Positions 11,021 to 20,933 of a stretch of DNA of 64,000 bases are shown here, in pieces. Made by a program: the position numbers and the translations under genes. The stretch covers positions 2,096,851 to 2,160,850 of the forward strand of contig CP137673.1 of the NCBI GenBank assembly GCA_037976565.1, written 5' to 3'. Under the pieces are notes generated by a model that had not been told where the DNA came from, ran no database searches, and saw nothing but the letters and a program-made list of their open reading frames with translations. This stretch comes from Mesocentrotus franciscanus (Eukaryota; Echinodermata; Echinoidea; Camarodonta; Strongylocentrotidae). Position 1 is the first letter of the stretch. Each line of letters opens with the position of its first letter.

Positions 11021-13819
11021 TCAAGTCTTCCGACTAAGATCCAAAGGAGAAGCAGATATGTCACCAGGTTCATCACTGACACGATTTGAGGGTGGCCGTG
11101 TAGTGACATTTGGTGTGATGACAGAGAAAGCAGACTGTGAGTTTGGAGTCTGTAAAGACGATTGACTATCGGTGGGTTGGATAGATCGGTTAGGAGGTCC
11201 ACTCATTGAGAAGGGATTAGACATAACACCAGGAGCATACGCACTACTTACCGGAGATACTTGTTTGGGCTTAGATGGATGTGTATCTAACGTTGATCGC
11301 ATCACATCCAATAAATCCCTCTCCTTCTGGTAGGTCAAATCCTCTAAGTTTTGAAGCTCAGCGGTTGTCAGATGTTGCAGGGTTGGACGAAATCGCTTTG
11401 GCACCGGACACCGAGGACTTGATGGAAGCACATAATCGGGCGGAGGTGGTAGATTAGCAACAGATGAAAATCGGTGGCTTGAATCATGCTGGATCCTAAA
11501 AGGCAGTGGCGGAGGACGTACAAGGGATGGTGGGGGGAATGGTAGGGGTGGACCATGGGGAAGCGATGGTCGGTGATGCACCAACATTTGTGAAAACGGG
11601 GCTGGTGATACTAGCTTTCTGGGTTGGAACGAGACACTCTGCTGCTGTATTTCAGATTCGCCTGCATATTGTGGAGGCAAGCTAGACATACTCCCCGGAG
11701 GCATTGAAGCTAACCTTCTTCTACCCCTCCTCGGTTTACCAAAGGGCGGTGTCAAAGCTCGGAGACGCTGAGAAGCACTCCAGTCGTTGGAAGACTCTAC
11801 TGAGATCTGCGGCGACGCAAATTGAACATCACTAGCAGAAATAAAATTACTTGGACTTCCAGTATTAGTAGCCAGTGGGTATGGTGAATGCATTGCAGTA
11901 CTGAAGGCACTCAGTCGTCGCAGTTGTGTACTCGCTTGAGAATCATTCATGGTATCTTGTGTTGTATGATGGAGATCAGATGGAATGCTCCGAGATGTGA
12001 TCTCTTCATTCCCTCGACGTCCAGCTAATTCACCTAGTAGATAATCACTCCTCGCAGGACGATCCATCTGGAACGAGGTGTCAACTATATAGGAATTTGG
12101 CGAGATTCTGTGCGAAGTTTCGGTCATGGCATCGGGGTCAGTAACCGGTTTGGCGTTTTTGAGAGCCTGTAGCCTTCCAAAATCGCCACCTCCGTGAGCG
12201 ATCAGGGAATCCAAGTCTCCGATCTTTTCTTTTAGCGCAATTTCCTTCTTCATATCATCAATTACGCTACAAGACGGCAGGCCATATTTTCGTCTCAGCT
12301 TTAGCTCCTCAAGTAGTAATTCTTGGTGAAAAAGTCGCTCGGTTTCAATTCTACGTATCGCAACCACAGCACTCTCAACGTCAGGGTACCGAGACAGAAA
12401 CACTTGTGCATGTGAATCGTCATCCTCCCCTAAATTTCTGGGTGCCACTCGACTTTGAGACAGGGAAGTGTTAGGTTGGTTCTGTTCAAGGTCGGATTTA
12501 TCCAATGTTACAGTGTTGATATAAGGACTTTGATCAAATTCAAATGTTTGAGGAGGCTGAGGGAAGTCTGGAATACGTTCTGTGCTGCTCACGATATCAT
12601 TGTCCGGCTCTTGAGCATTGACAGCCTGTTCATAATGAAGAGTGGGTTGAAAATCAATTTGCGGAGCAGCAAAATTGGCCACTGCAGTCTGAGTATCACT
12701 GTATGTAGATGGTGATGAATATGAATGAGGAATAGACACAGGAACCATGCCGAGGTTTTGGATGGGGTATTTTGGATTAGCCATAGTGTTCTCCTGGGTT
12801 GGCATGTTAGACCTTGGTATGGAACCAACAGGCCTTCCACGTCTTGATTCCCCAACACCTACCTTGCTGTTATGGATGCGCTGGTAGTGTCTGTTCAAAT
12901 TGGACTTGATTCGAAACCCTTGAGAGCAGATGGAACACACGTAAGGCTTGGTATGTTCATGGGTCACCATATGGCGCTCTAGAGTGCTATGGTTTAAGAA
13001 TCGCCTGGAGCATACAGGACAGAAGTACCGTGGACGCAGGTGGGTTTGAAGATGCATCTGCATGTCTTGTTCATAGTTGAAGGACACTTTACAGGAAACA
13101 CACTGGTATATTTTCCCTCCTTCTGTATCAATGGTTTCTGTCTTTGGCACTTCCATTTCGTCTTCGTAGGTCCTGATTTTAGACAGAGAGAATCGATGTT
13201 GCATTCGCCCCCGACGACCGTGGCCTCTCCCTTTCGAACCCACCACTGAGCCATAGGTGGGTGGGAGACTGGTTTCTACAGCTTCGTCTGTATTTGCTTG
13301 AAGGACAGTATCTTGAACAGGATCGGTGACACTTGTTTGGTTGTCAGTAGCAGAACTCAATGCTTCATCTTGCAGCTGTGAAGAGGATACAATCTCCCCT
13401 GGTGAAAGGGGTGGAGGAGCCACTGCCGAAGCCTGCTTCTCTCTACCAACTTCATCCATACTCGCAACAGTGCCCTTAATGATGGTAGAAATTAGTGTCG
13501 ATAAACTTATGGAGTCAGGTTCCATTTTATTTTCACCATTTTCATCATGGTTATATTCTGTCGTATCTTGCGAATCACGTGAGTCCTGATCATTAGTATC
13601 TTTTCCTGCGGGAGAGGCAAGGATTTTCTTTGGTGAGTCACCTACTTCCAAAATTACACATTCGTCATCCTCCTCCTTTTCATTTTCTATGCTTTCAGCG
13701 TCATGTTTTTCACTCGGAGCTATATCTGCTTCATTTTGTTGAGTTGAGTTTTTAGAATCGGAACTACATTCTTGTTCATCCTGTGCTTGGATGTTACTCC
13801 CATCCCCTGCTTTCTCCAT
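11021..13819 (-). CDS. C2H2 zinc-finger protein with C-terminal PLDLS motif
   Basis: This is the only strong cellular gene. The product is likely a nuclear DNA-binding transcription regulator, about 932 residues in one uninterrupted frame. The start is the ATG at 13817-13819 (A at -3, G at +4); a TTG five codons upstream is unlikely to be used. Seen in order: an acidic Ser/Asp/Glu-rich N-terminus with EEDDECVILEV near residues 49-59, which looks like a SUMO-interacting motif; a basic GRGHGRRGR patch near 205; three adjacent C2H2 fingers at about 238-316 (spacings C-2-C-12-H-3-H twice, then H-4-H; the second linker, EHTKP, resembles the classic TGEKP); a charged, helix-prone stretch near 475-545; a second basic RRGRRR patch; a proline-rich stretch near 750-775; and PLDLS at 925-929, three residues from the end. 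PxDLS is the known CtBP-binding motif, so a corepressor role is inferred. I cannot name an orthologue. Upstream untranslated exons are possible but not visible. Confidence 0.9.
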   Translation of the reverse strand: MEKAGDGSNIQAQDEQECSSDSKNSTQQNEADIAPSEKHDAESIENEKEEDDECVILEVGDSPKKILASPAGKDTNDQDSRDSQDTTEYNHDENGENKMEPDSISLSTLISTIIKGTVASMDEVGREKQASAVAPPPLSPGEIVSSSQLQDEALSSATDNQTSVTDPVQDTVLQANTDEAVETSLPPTYGSVVGSKGRGHGRRGRMQHRFSLSKIRTYEDEMEVPKTETIDTEGGKIYQCVSCKVSFNYEQDMQMHLQTHLRPRYFCPVCSRRFLNHSTLERHMVTHEHTKPYVCSICSQGFRIKSNLNRHYQRIHNSKVGVGESRRGRPVGSIPRSNMPTQENTMANPKYPIQNLGMVPVSIPHSYSSPSTYSDTQTAVANFAAPQIDFQPTLHYEQAVNAQEPDNDIVSSTERIPDFPQPPQTFEFDQSPYINTVTLDKSDLEQNQPNTSLSQSRVAPRNLGEDDDSHAQVFLSRYPDVESAVVAIRRIETERLFHQELLLEELKLRRKYGLPSCSVIDDMKKEIALKEKIGDLDSLIAHGGGDFGRLQALKNAKPVTDPDAMTETSHRISPNSYIVDTSFQMDRPARSDYLLGELAGRRGNEEITSRSIPSDLHHTTQDTMNDSQASTQLRRLSAFSTAMHSPYPLATNTGSPSNFISASDVQFASPQISVESSNDWSASQRLRALTPPFGKPRRGRRRLASMPPGSMSSLPPQYAGESEIQQQSVSFQPRKLVSPAPFSQMLVHHRPSLPHGPPLPFPPPSLVRPPPLPFRIQHDSSHRFSSVANLPPPPDYVLPSSPRCPVPKRFRPTLQHLTTAELQNLEDLTYQKERDLLDVMRSTLDTHPSKPKQVSPVSSAYAPGVMSNPFSMSGPPNRSIQPTDSQSSLQTPNSQSAFSVITPNVTTRPPSNRVSDEPGDISASPLDLSRKT

Positions 13820-15055
13820 GATCTCTCTCCGCAATGCCTACCATAAACTCAACATTTATGTTTCCTGATCGAGCCTTGTAAATGTGCCGCCTGTAGCTTT
13901 TGTTCGACAATACGTTTCAAGGTTTAAGGTCTGAAGCTCCAATCCTAAATTGCTCCTTCTACTATGTACAGCAATCAACAATTTTGTTTCAGAGAAACAT
14001 TCCGTTATCACTGATGTTTATACAGTCTATATGACAAGTGTACGATGAAGCCAAACGTCGAGTAGTCTGGAGTACAATGAATTGAACTAGACTGGATACA
14101 CCTTGTCATAGATGTAATACTTCTAGCGGTGTAGCGTAATATTGTTTGCTTCATATCTATATCTCGACTATGAACAGAACAACAGGTATGGATGAATGCA
14201 CTTTGGCGGTGGATTTTGATGTCGAAATATTTCCCGGTCACGGAGTCTGACTTAGTCAGCCATAATATTTCTCAAACGGTGCACTGTTCTTTTTTATATT
14301 ATTTTTTTCCCTCTTCAAATCACTGCAGAATTTTAAATGGATTGCCAGATTAAATCCACCCTATTATTTTGAGTTTTCCCTCCCCCTCTCTGCTTCTCTC
14401 TACCTATCTCTCTTTTTCCCTCAGTTCCTCGTAGAGGAACAAAAGACGAATAAATGCCAGGGCTACGCATCATTGGTTATCGAAATGGATTCTGATTTTA
14501 TTCAAAAGAGCTATGAAGCTAATGGCACCGCATGTATTCAGTGGCTTCGTATCGCAATATTTGTCGTCAAACCACCGCATTATGAGTTCTTTTCATAACC
14601 AATGGCAATGTTGTATGTGAAGCTCTTTTAATGTAATACGTCTGATTCTACACGAGGAATCTGTCTGCAGTTCATTTACACAAGGGTAAACTAGAGCATG
14701 TGTTACCTGTAAATTTACATAGATTAATCATGTCACTCATAACAAATGCAGGCCTAATGCATATACGTGATATGCCAATAAGCAGTCATTACCATGTTAA
14801 TCAGAACATTGAGTGTAAACTCTACATTGAAATTAAAAGTACTTCTACTCCCCCAGATTGTATGACAATATACAACCATCATGACAATAGCTGTATAATA
14901 TATGCCATAGGGACTCGATAGAAATGATCGCAAACGACGACTACTTCTTGGACCAAGGTAGCCCCGGACAACTGCCCCGAGGACCACTAACCCAGGAGAA
15001 GTAACCTAGGACAACCAGCTCAGGTAACCACACCACACACATACTTCAGGAAATT
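13820..15055. other. 5' flank of the zinc-finger gene
   Basis: The promoter and any untranslated first exon should lie here on the minus strand, but I see no unambiguous TATA box or splice acceptor. Pyrimidine-rich sequence at 14375-14425. No other gene seen. Confidence 0.4.
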
Positions 15056-15234
15056 ACAGTCAAACCTGTGCATAAAGGCCACCCAAGGGGAAGGAAGAGA
15101 CCACTGTATGCAGGTGGTCTTTCTAGACAGGTTCTATATCACTCATTTCTTTCTTGGGGGAGACAAAATACATGGCCACTGTACTAGTCAGGTGGCCTTT
15201 ATAGAGAGGTGGCCGCTAAGACAAATTTGACTGT
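15056..15234. mobile_element. 179-bp MITE with ACAGTCAAA...TTTGACTGT ends
   Basis: The left terminus ACAGTCAAACCTGTGCATAA and the right terminus CTAAGACAAATTTGACTGT are imperfect inverted repeats, and the AAGGCCACC/GGTGGCC pairs just inside extend the similarity. From memory this is a member of a repeat family found widely in invertebrate genomes. No coding capacity. Confidence 0.8.
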
Positions 15235-16565
15235 GTTCATCACCTAGAACCATCTAGACATCAAACCTCGAGTTTAACCAAGGTATCTCCCCGTCCTAGG
15301 ACTCTTAGTCGTGGGTTAAGGTATCTAATGCATGATCATTCAGAGGTATAATTTCACCAATACCGTTTTATGATATGACTTCACATGTCTTAATATACAA
15401 ACCTGATAACTTGTTTGTGAGGATCTATGACGCTAACAGATTTTAGCTTTGACATCTCAATATATATTTATAAATAAATCTTGCGTTAAGTGTATAGATT
15501 GATGAGACGGCCCTGAATGGTTGGGGTGAGAAGAGTCGTTGATTTATAAGAAAATATTGAAAAAAACGAATTCAGTGAGTCGGGTTAAAGGTCAGCAAGG
15601 CGTATCATGGCCACTGCAATGGTACGTTAAAATAAATCATTGTTTGGACGTAGTGACCTACATCCGTTCTACGTGACTGTACTAGTTTTAACTTCGTAGA
15701 GAACAATAATATCGGCCCTGTCGGGGGAGCTAGAACGATAATATCAAATTAATAATAAGTGAGAAGTCCGAATAAATCCCATCAGACACTCGCATATTAC
15801 ACATGGGTGGAGTGTGGCTAATGTAGATTAATAATTAAACTCTATGTCGATTTTATACACTGTGTCTCCATCAAAAATTGAAAAAATATATGGATATTAG
15901 CATTGCAAAAAATGGTACTCTTCATATCAGTATCAATAGGTAATGGTCATATCGATATTTTATTTTCGGATGAATTATTTTAGATTAAAATGTCGAATGG
16001 GACACTTTACACGGGATCACCCTTTCCAAATTTGGTCGTTGGACACTTTGGGGCTATTTTCAGCAGAGGGTGTGAAATTCCCTCCTTTTTGGAAACTTTG
16101 TTAATTTTCATAATTTCTATGATGTACATAAATTATTCTCCTGACACAGTTTGATTACAAATGTATAGGGGCGTCTGGTAAATTTTAATAGAAATATTAG
16201 TTTTCTTTCAGATATCTGATATGATTATGGAAATCTGTATAGGTTCAACTTCAAAAGGAGTTTTGTTGTTAGGGTAAGAAATGACTACACCTTAACGGTG
16301 AAATAAACAAAATTACACAAACTTCGAATTAACTACAGGGTTAGTAATCCTAACCTGTTGCTCATGCAGATACAGCTTCATAGGTCTAAACTATGCGGTG
16401 CCATTGTGAGGTTCTGAAACTCTTTTGTTCATTTATTATTGTAAGTGCACAATGTTAAAAACATATACCACGGTTGACTGGGTGTGGCATAGAAGCGTGC
16501 ATGGAGTGCAACATTACATAGTACTTATACATACCAATGCCATCACACGTATAGTAGTATTGTGT
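15235..16565. other. Intergenic DNA, no gene seen
   Basis: No open frame or repeat border that I can support over this AT-rich stretch. Confidence 0.5.
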
Positions 16566-16580
16566 GAGTAGAGCATCTAT

Positions 16581-17375
16581 CTATCTATCTAAGTATCTTC
16601 TCCCAGTTCGGAGGTTGATTGCAACATCTCTCCATTTCACTCTATCTTCTGCCATTCTGGTGCACTCTCGCAGTTTTAGTCCACTCCAGTTCTTGACATT
16701 CTCTTCCCAGTTGATTCTGGGTCTCCCTCTAGGTCTACTTCCTTCCACTCTTCCTTCCAATACATCCTTTAAGAGGCTTTGGTGCCTTTTAACATGACCA
16801 AAGTATTTGACTTTTCTCTCCTTAACTAATCCTACTAGTGCAATTTGTTTACGCCCTGCCATGTGCAATATCTCTTTGTTGGTTTTCATTCGTTTCCAGG
16901 ATATCTTCATCATTCTTCTGTAGATCCACATTTCAAAAGATGTTATTCTATTTTCCATGGCCTTGTTTATTGTCCATGTTTCTGCTCCATACAATAGGAC
17001 AGACCATACATAACAGTTTACTAGTCTCAACCTAAGTGCAAATTTCACCTTTCTATTTGTGAATAATCCTTTCATTGCCAGAAATGTATTCCGAGCAATT
17101 TCTATTCTTCTTTTATTTCTGCTTCGCATCTGGCATCATCTGTGATATTTTGTCCTAAGTAGATGTGATTACTGACTTGCTCAATGATATATCCATTGAG
17201 TTTCAAACATATTCTAGGCTTGTTCTCTGTTCTACTAAAAATCATTGATTTAGTTTTCTTGACATTCATGCTTAGACCAAACTCTTCACTTTTGACTTTT
17301 ACAATATCCAATACATGTTGTAAATCTGCTTCATTCTCTGCGCAAAGTACAGTGTCATCAGCATAACGTAAATTA
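16581..17375 (-). pseudogene. LINE RT catalytic YADD block and C-terminal domain
   Basis: YADD with LCAENEAD follows immediately after an in-frame stop at about 17390, caused by a one-base slip in a GGGG run. The downstream part (IYLGQNITDD; then, in a shifted frame, LYGAETWTINKAMENR and GRPRINWEENVKNW) is the standard C-terminal region of RTE-like polyproteins. It ends at the (AGAT)n tail. Confidence 0.9.
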
Positions 17376-17399
17376 TTAATATTTACACCCCAATACTAA

Positions 17400-17903
17400 C
17401 ACCTTTCATATCTGAAATTTCCCTGAATACCAATTCTGTGCACAAGTTGAACAGGGATGGAGACATTACGCATCCCTGACGTACTCCTCTTTTGATTTTT
17501 GTGTAACCTGTAATTTCATTGTTAATTTTGATGGCAGCTGTCTGCTCCCAGTAAAGTTTAGATATGAGACGTATGTTCTTACCATCTAGATTAATTTTTG
17601 TAAGCTTTCAATCAATTTTTCGTGGTGAATTTTGTCGAATGCTTTAGAGTAGTCAATAAAGCACATATATATTTCTTTATTTACTGCCATATACCTTTCT
17701 GTCACCATTCTCATACAGAATATTGCTTCTCTAGTACCACTTTGAGGTCTAAAACCAAACTGTTCCTTACCTACTTCATTGTCAATTTGAATTTTTATTC
17801 TGTTGAGAATGATCTTTAAGAGCAACTTGGTTACATGGCTCATAAGGCTAATTGTCCGGAAATCTTCACATACACTTGCCTTAGGCTTCTTTGGAATTGG
17901 CAC
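17400..17903 (-). pseudogene. LINE reverse transcriptase fingers/palm fragment
   Basis: The segment at 17586-17903 reads PIPKKPKASVCEDFRTISL through GFRPQSGTREA and CFIDYSKAFDKIHHEKL, typical RT blocks for this LINE type. Motif RGVRQGCVMSPSLFN continues in a different frame around 17440-17490. The two pieces are separated by a frameshift near 17585. Confidence 0.88.
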
Positions 17904-17991
17904 AAATATCGACTTTTCAGATCTTCAGGAATATGACCTGTATTGTATATCATTTGGCAAATACTAGTCAAATGTTCAATCCCAAATTCTT

Positions 17992-19245
17992 TTAAGGCCA
18001 CAAGTTCTTCCGTGTTATCCCATCTGGGCCTTCAGATTTAGAAGTTCCCAGTGAATGCAGAGCTTGTTTAACTTCTGATTCAAGTATACTTGGACCCTCG
18101 TTGTCAGTGATTGGAAGTTCTGGACCTCTATCATCGTCAAATAGGTCTTGGATATATTCTTCCCATCTTTGTTTAATATCATCCTTTTCAAAGAGGAAGA
18201 TGTTCCATCCTTGTTCTTGATACATCCGCTTGCTGCCTTGTTTTCTTCTTCTTAAAATGCTTGATTTCTCTGTGCATTTCATTTGTTTGGTTTGTCTTGG
18301 AGAAATGCTCAATTCTAACACATTTTTAGTTAGCCATTCTTCTTTTGCTCTTTTACATTCATTATCAATTTCCTTATTGATGATTCTGTATGATTTGGAG
18401 TTTCTGACTTGCTTTTGCCTCTCCTGCATCAAGTTCAGAATCTTTTCTGTCATCCATGGTTGTTTTGCTGGTTTCTTTTTAGTTGGTAGTGTCTTATTTC
18501 CATGCTGAATGCTTTTTTTCAAGCATTTCCATTCCACTTCTAGTTTCTCAATGTCATTTACTTCATTATTTGTTTGTTCTATTTCTTCTGTGACTAGACA
18601 ATTATACCTATTTCTAACTTCCATAAGGTATTTTTCTGCTATGTCTGTTTTATTTAGAGCTGTGACATCCGGAAGAGAGTTTCTTTTGTTCTGGGGTGTA
18701 TTCTTTAGCTTTATTTCAACTTCTGCAATCACCGGGTTGTGATCAGAATTTATGTCAGCCCCTGGGCATGTCTTTACCTGCTTGATACAATTCTTGAACC
18801 TGTTCTTTATTAAAATATAGTCGATCTGATTTCTATTTACATCTCCTGGGCTCTTCCAGGTGTAGGTTCTTCTTTTATGTTGTTGGTAAAAGGTGTTGGT
18901 TATCACTAGATCATGTTCCTTACAGAACTGAACAAGTCGATCACCCCGTTCATTACGATGGCCTAGTCCATATTGTCCAACAATCTTTCCATCCTTACCT
19001 TCTCCGACTTTAGCATTCCAATCACCTATTACGATAACAACTTCTGTTGATTTACAATGCTTTAGCATTTCGTCTATTTGATCGTAATATTTTTCTACTT
19101 GTTCATCACTGTAATCACTGGTTGGGGCATACACTTGAATTATTGCTAGGTTAAACGGTTTAGCTTTCAACTTCATTAACATTATTCTCTCATTTAATGT
19201 CCAGTAACCTAGAATGTGTTTCTCGAGATTTTTCTTGATTAACAT
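17992..19245 (-). pseudogene. LINE endonuclease and linker fragment
   Basis: The longest intact piece (417 codons) of the LINE ORF. It holds the central and C-terminal parts of the exonuclease-endonuclease-phosphatase fold (VYAPTSDY, GDWNAKVGEG, NQIDYIL, SDHNPV), then a basic linker and the SEGPDGITRKNL approach to the reverse transcriptase. The N-terminal endonuclease part lies in another frame at 19239-19544, and the fingers/palm of the RT is in further frames. Not a host gene. Confidence 0.9.
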
Positions 19246-19640
19246 TCCAACACCATGTTGGTGTTTTCTCCTCCGGAGTATATGAAGGTGTAATCATCTC
19301 TCTTCACGCATCCATTATCAGTCCACCTAGTTTCCGCAATACCTATAATGTCTAGTTTCATCCTATTAGCCTCCTGAATGAGGTTATCTAATTTTCCTGC
19401 CTTATACAACGTCCTAACATTCCATGTCGCAATGCGCAGTCGCTTTCCTCTTGTTTTCAGGGACAGAGCATCACAACCTAGTCTTCCCGAAGGCTTTGAA
19501 CTAGGTTGGTCATTATCATGTACCTTATTTGCAAAAGGCAGCAACTCTTCCCGAAGGCTATTTACAGCAGGACTAAATGTTCGGGGACCAGTCAGGCTTG
19601 CATCTCGTTTTCTTTCTGTTTGTACTTATTCATGATGTTG

Positions 19641-20377
19641 CAGACAATGGTAATATACATGGTGAGGTACCAAACTCTTCCATGGTAGCTGGCCGTTGGC
19701 TCTATGTGAGCTCATCCGCCCTTAAGTTCTATAGATAGATCTGTAGGATGGCTACACACCCTATGTTATTCGGGTGATGGTTCAGTTGAGCTGTCACGAG
19801 CATGAAGAGAATGGCATGATGACACATAGCAAGCACCTTAAACTACGAACTAGCCCTACCGGGAAATGCCTGATCTTGCTGCACCGTTCTCCAGCAATTT
19901 AAGGTACAAGACCAGCTAGAACATCATTCACAGGTGCTCTAGTAAGACAGGTTATACCCTACTTACTAGTTACAGCTAGCCCATGTATCATCCAACCTGA
20001 TCTCCCATAACTCTCAAGCATCTACAACTGTCCATCACCCTGCGCGTCGCTGGCTGTACTGTCTACGGCATTACAGTAGCAATTGTGAGACAAGAAGTAC
20101 TCAAAATTGGCCAGACAATGCAATATGCAAACTAACTTCAAACACTTTTTCAAACCCCAAATTTCTTTCTATGGAAAGAGTTTTCTTTTATCTTATCTCT
20201 AACATATTCCATTTTTTCTCCTCTTCTTGATTTCTCTATATTCTGTTCTGTTGTTTCCAGAACGAATCTCAAGTCCAAGTCCCTTATCCATTTCCTCTCA
20301 CTGTCTCCCTCTGTCCCCCCTCCCATAATCTCTTTCTCCCCTCAGAGTCTTTCCTCTCTATTCTCTTCTCTCTATGT

Positions 20378-20387
<10 letters not shown>
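19641..20387. other. Probable LINE 5' region and flank
   Basis: Moderately GC-rich sequence without a gene. It may include the 5' untranslated region of the minus-strand LINE (to about 20060), but I cannot fix the 5' border or find a target duplication. Pyrimidine-rich from 20200 on. Confidence 0.4.
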
Positions 20388-20410
<23 letters not shown>

Positions 20411-20412
20411 TC
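20388..20412. repeat. (CT)n microsatellite
   Basis: Short pure CT run within a longer pyrimidine-rich tract (20290-20480). Confidence 0.9.
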
Positions 20413-20496
20413 TGCTCTCTCCTAAATCTGTCATCTCTAACTAGATTTTCCCCTTTGATTTTGTTTCTCTTTCCCTCTTGTTTCTGCCTTTTCGAA

Positions 20497-20565
20497 TAAT
20501 AATAATAATGATAATAATAATTTAATAATAATTTAATAATAATGATAATAATAATGATAATAATA
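20497..20565. repeat. (AAT)n microsatellite
   Basis: AATAATAAT with TAAT and GATAAT interruptions. Confidence 0.9.
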
Positions 20566-20734
20566 AACTATTCTCGTTAGGCGCAAATTACATTATAGTA
20601 ACGTTCCTAGAAGCTGCAAAATAACAACAAAAAAAAAACAACTTTGGATTATTATTATTATTACACTAGCTTTAGCTCGGGCAGCCGTTATCACGCACGG
20701 TGCATTTCAAGAAATAAATTATGCCTAATACCCC

Positions 20735-20845
20735 TTACATACTTTGGTGGAGAGTGACTATGCCTCGTGTATAAGGGCATATGCACATGGTAGAGATTCA
20801 AATCCTCAACCTTTGAATGAGAGTCAAGTAAAGGGACCACAGTAT
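20735..20845 (-). repeat. tRNA-like SINE head remnant
   Basis: On the minus strand, TTGACTCTCATTCAAAGG is followed by GGATTTGAATCTC, a recognisable B-box-like sequence in the context seen in other SINE heads here (27350-27425). The A-box is weak. Degenerate. Confidence 0.45.
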
Positions 20846-20906
20846 CACGATGCTCCTATTTATCTCATCCTTTTTCTCTGTACACCCACTCGATCTGATT
20901 CTCCCG

Positions 20907-20933
20907 CTCGTCTCCACGCACTCACCCTTCATC
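20907..20933 (+). repeat. Isolated partial unit of the 46-bp satellite
   Basis: Twenty-seven bases from CTCGTCTCCACGC to CCTTCATC match the satellite unit exactly and end at the insertion point of the hAT-like element. It is the left remnant of the array interrupted by that insertion. Confidence 0.88.
20926..20933. repeat. Target-site duplication, left copy (CCTTCATC)
   Basis: The eight bases CCTTCATC directly precede the CAGGGG end of the element and recur at 22531-22538 directly after its CTCTG end. Eight bases is the hallmark target duplication length of hAT transposons. Confidence 0.85.

Larger units (their letters stand above)
16566..19640 (-). mobile_element. RTE-like non-LTR retrotransposon (LINE), frameshifted
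   Basis: Minus-strand LINE with domains in the expected order: an apurinic endonuclease start (ATWNVRTLY, about 19420-19445), VYAPTSDY and GDWNAKVGEGKDG, a SDHNPV-type catalytic end (about 18725-18745), a linker, reverse transcriptase motifs (GFRPQSGTREA; CFIDYSKAFD; RGVRQGC near 17475; YADD at 17363-17374), and a C-terminal domain ending near 16581. The 3' end is an (AGAT)n run at 16571-16590, as is usual for elements with microsatellite tails. The frame is broken repeatedly, near 19245, 17990, 17910, 17585, 17395 and 17115, so this copy is dead. The endonuclease type is the one from which vertebrate CFDP2-like annotations derive (RTE/BovB-related, from memory). Confidence 0.92.
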
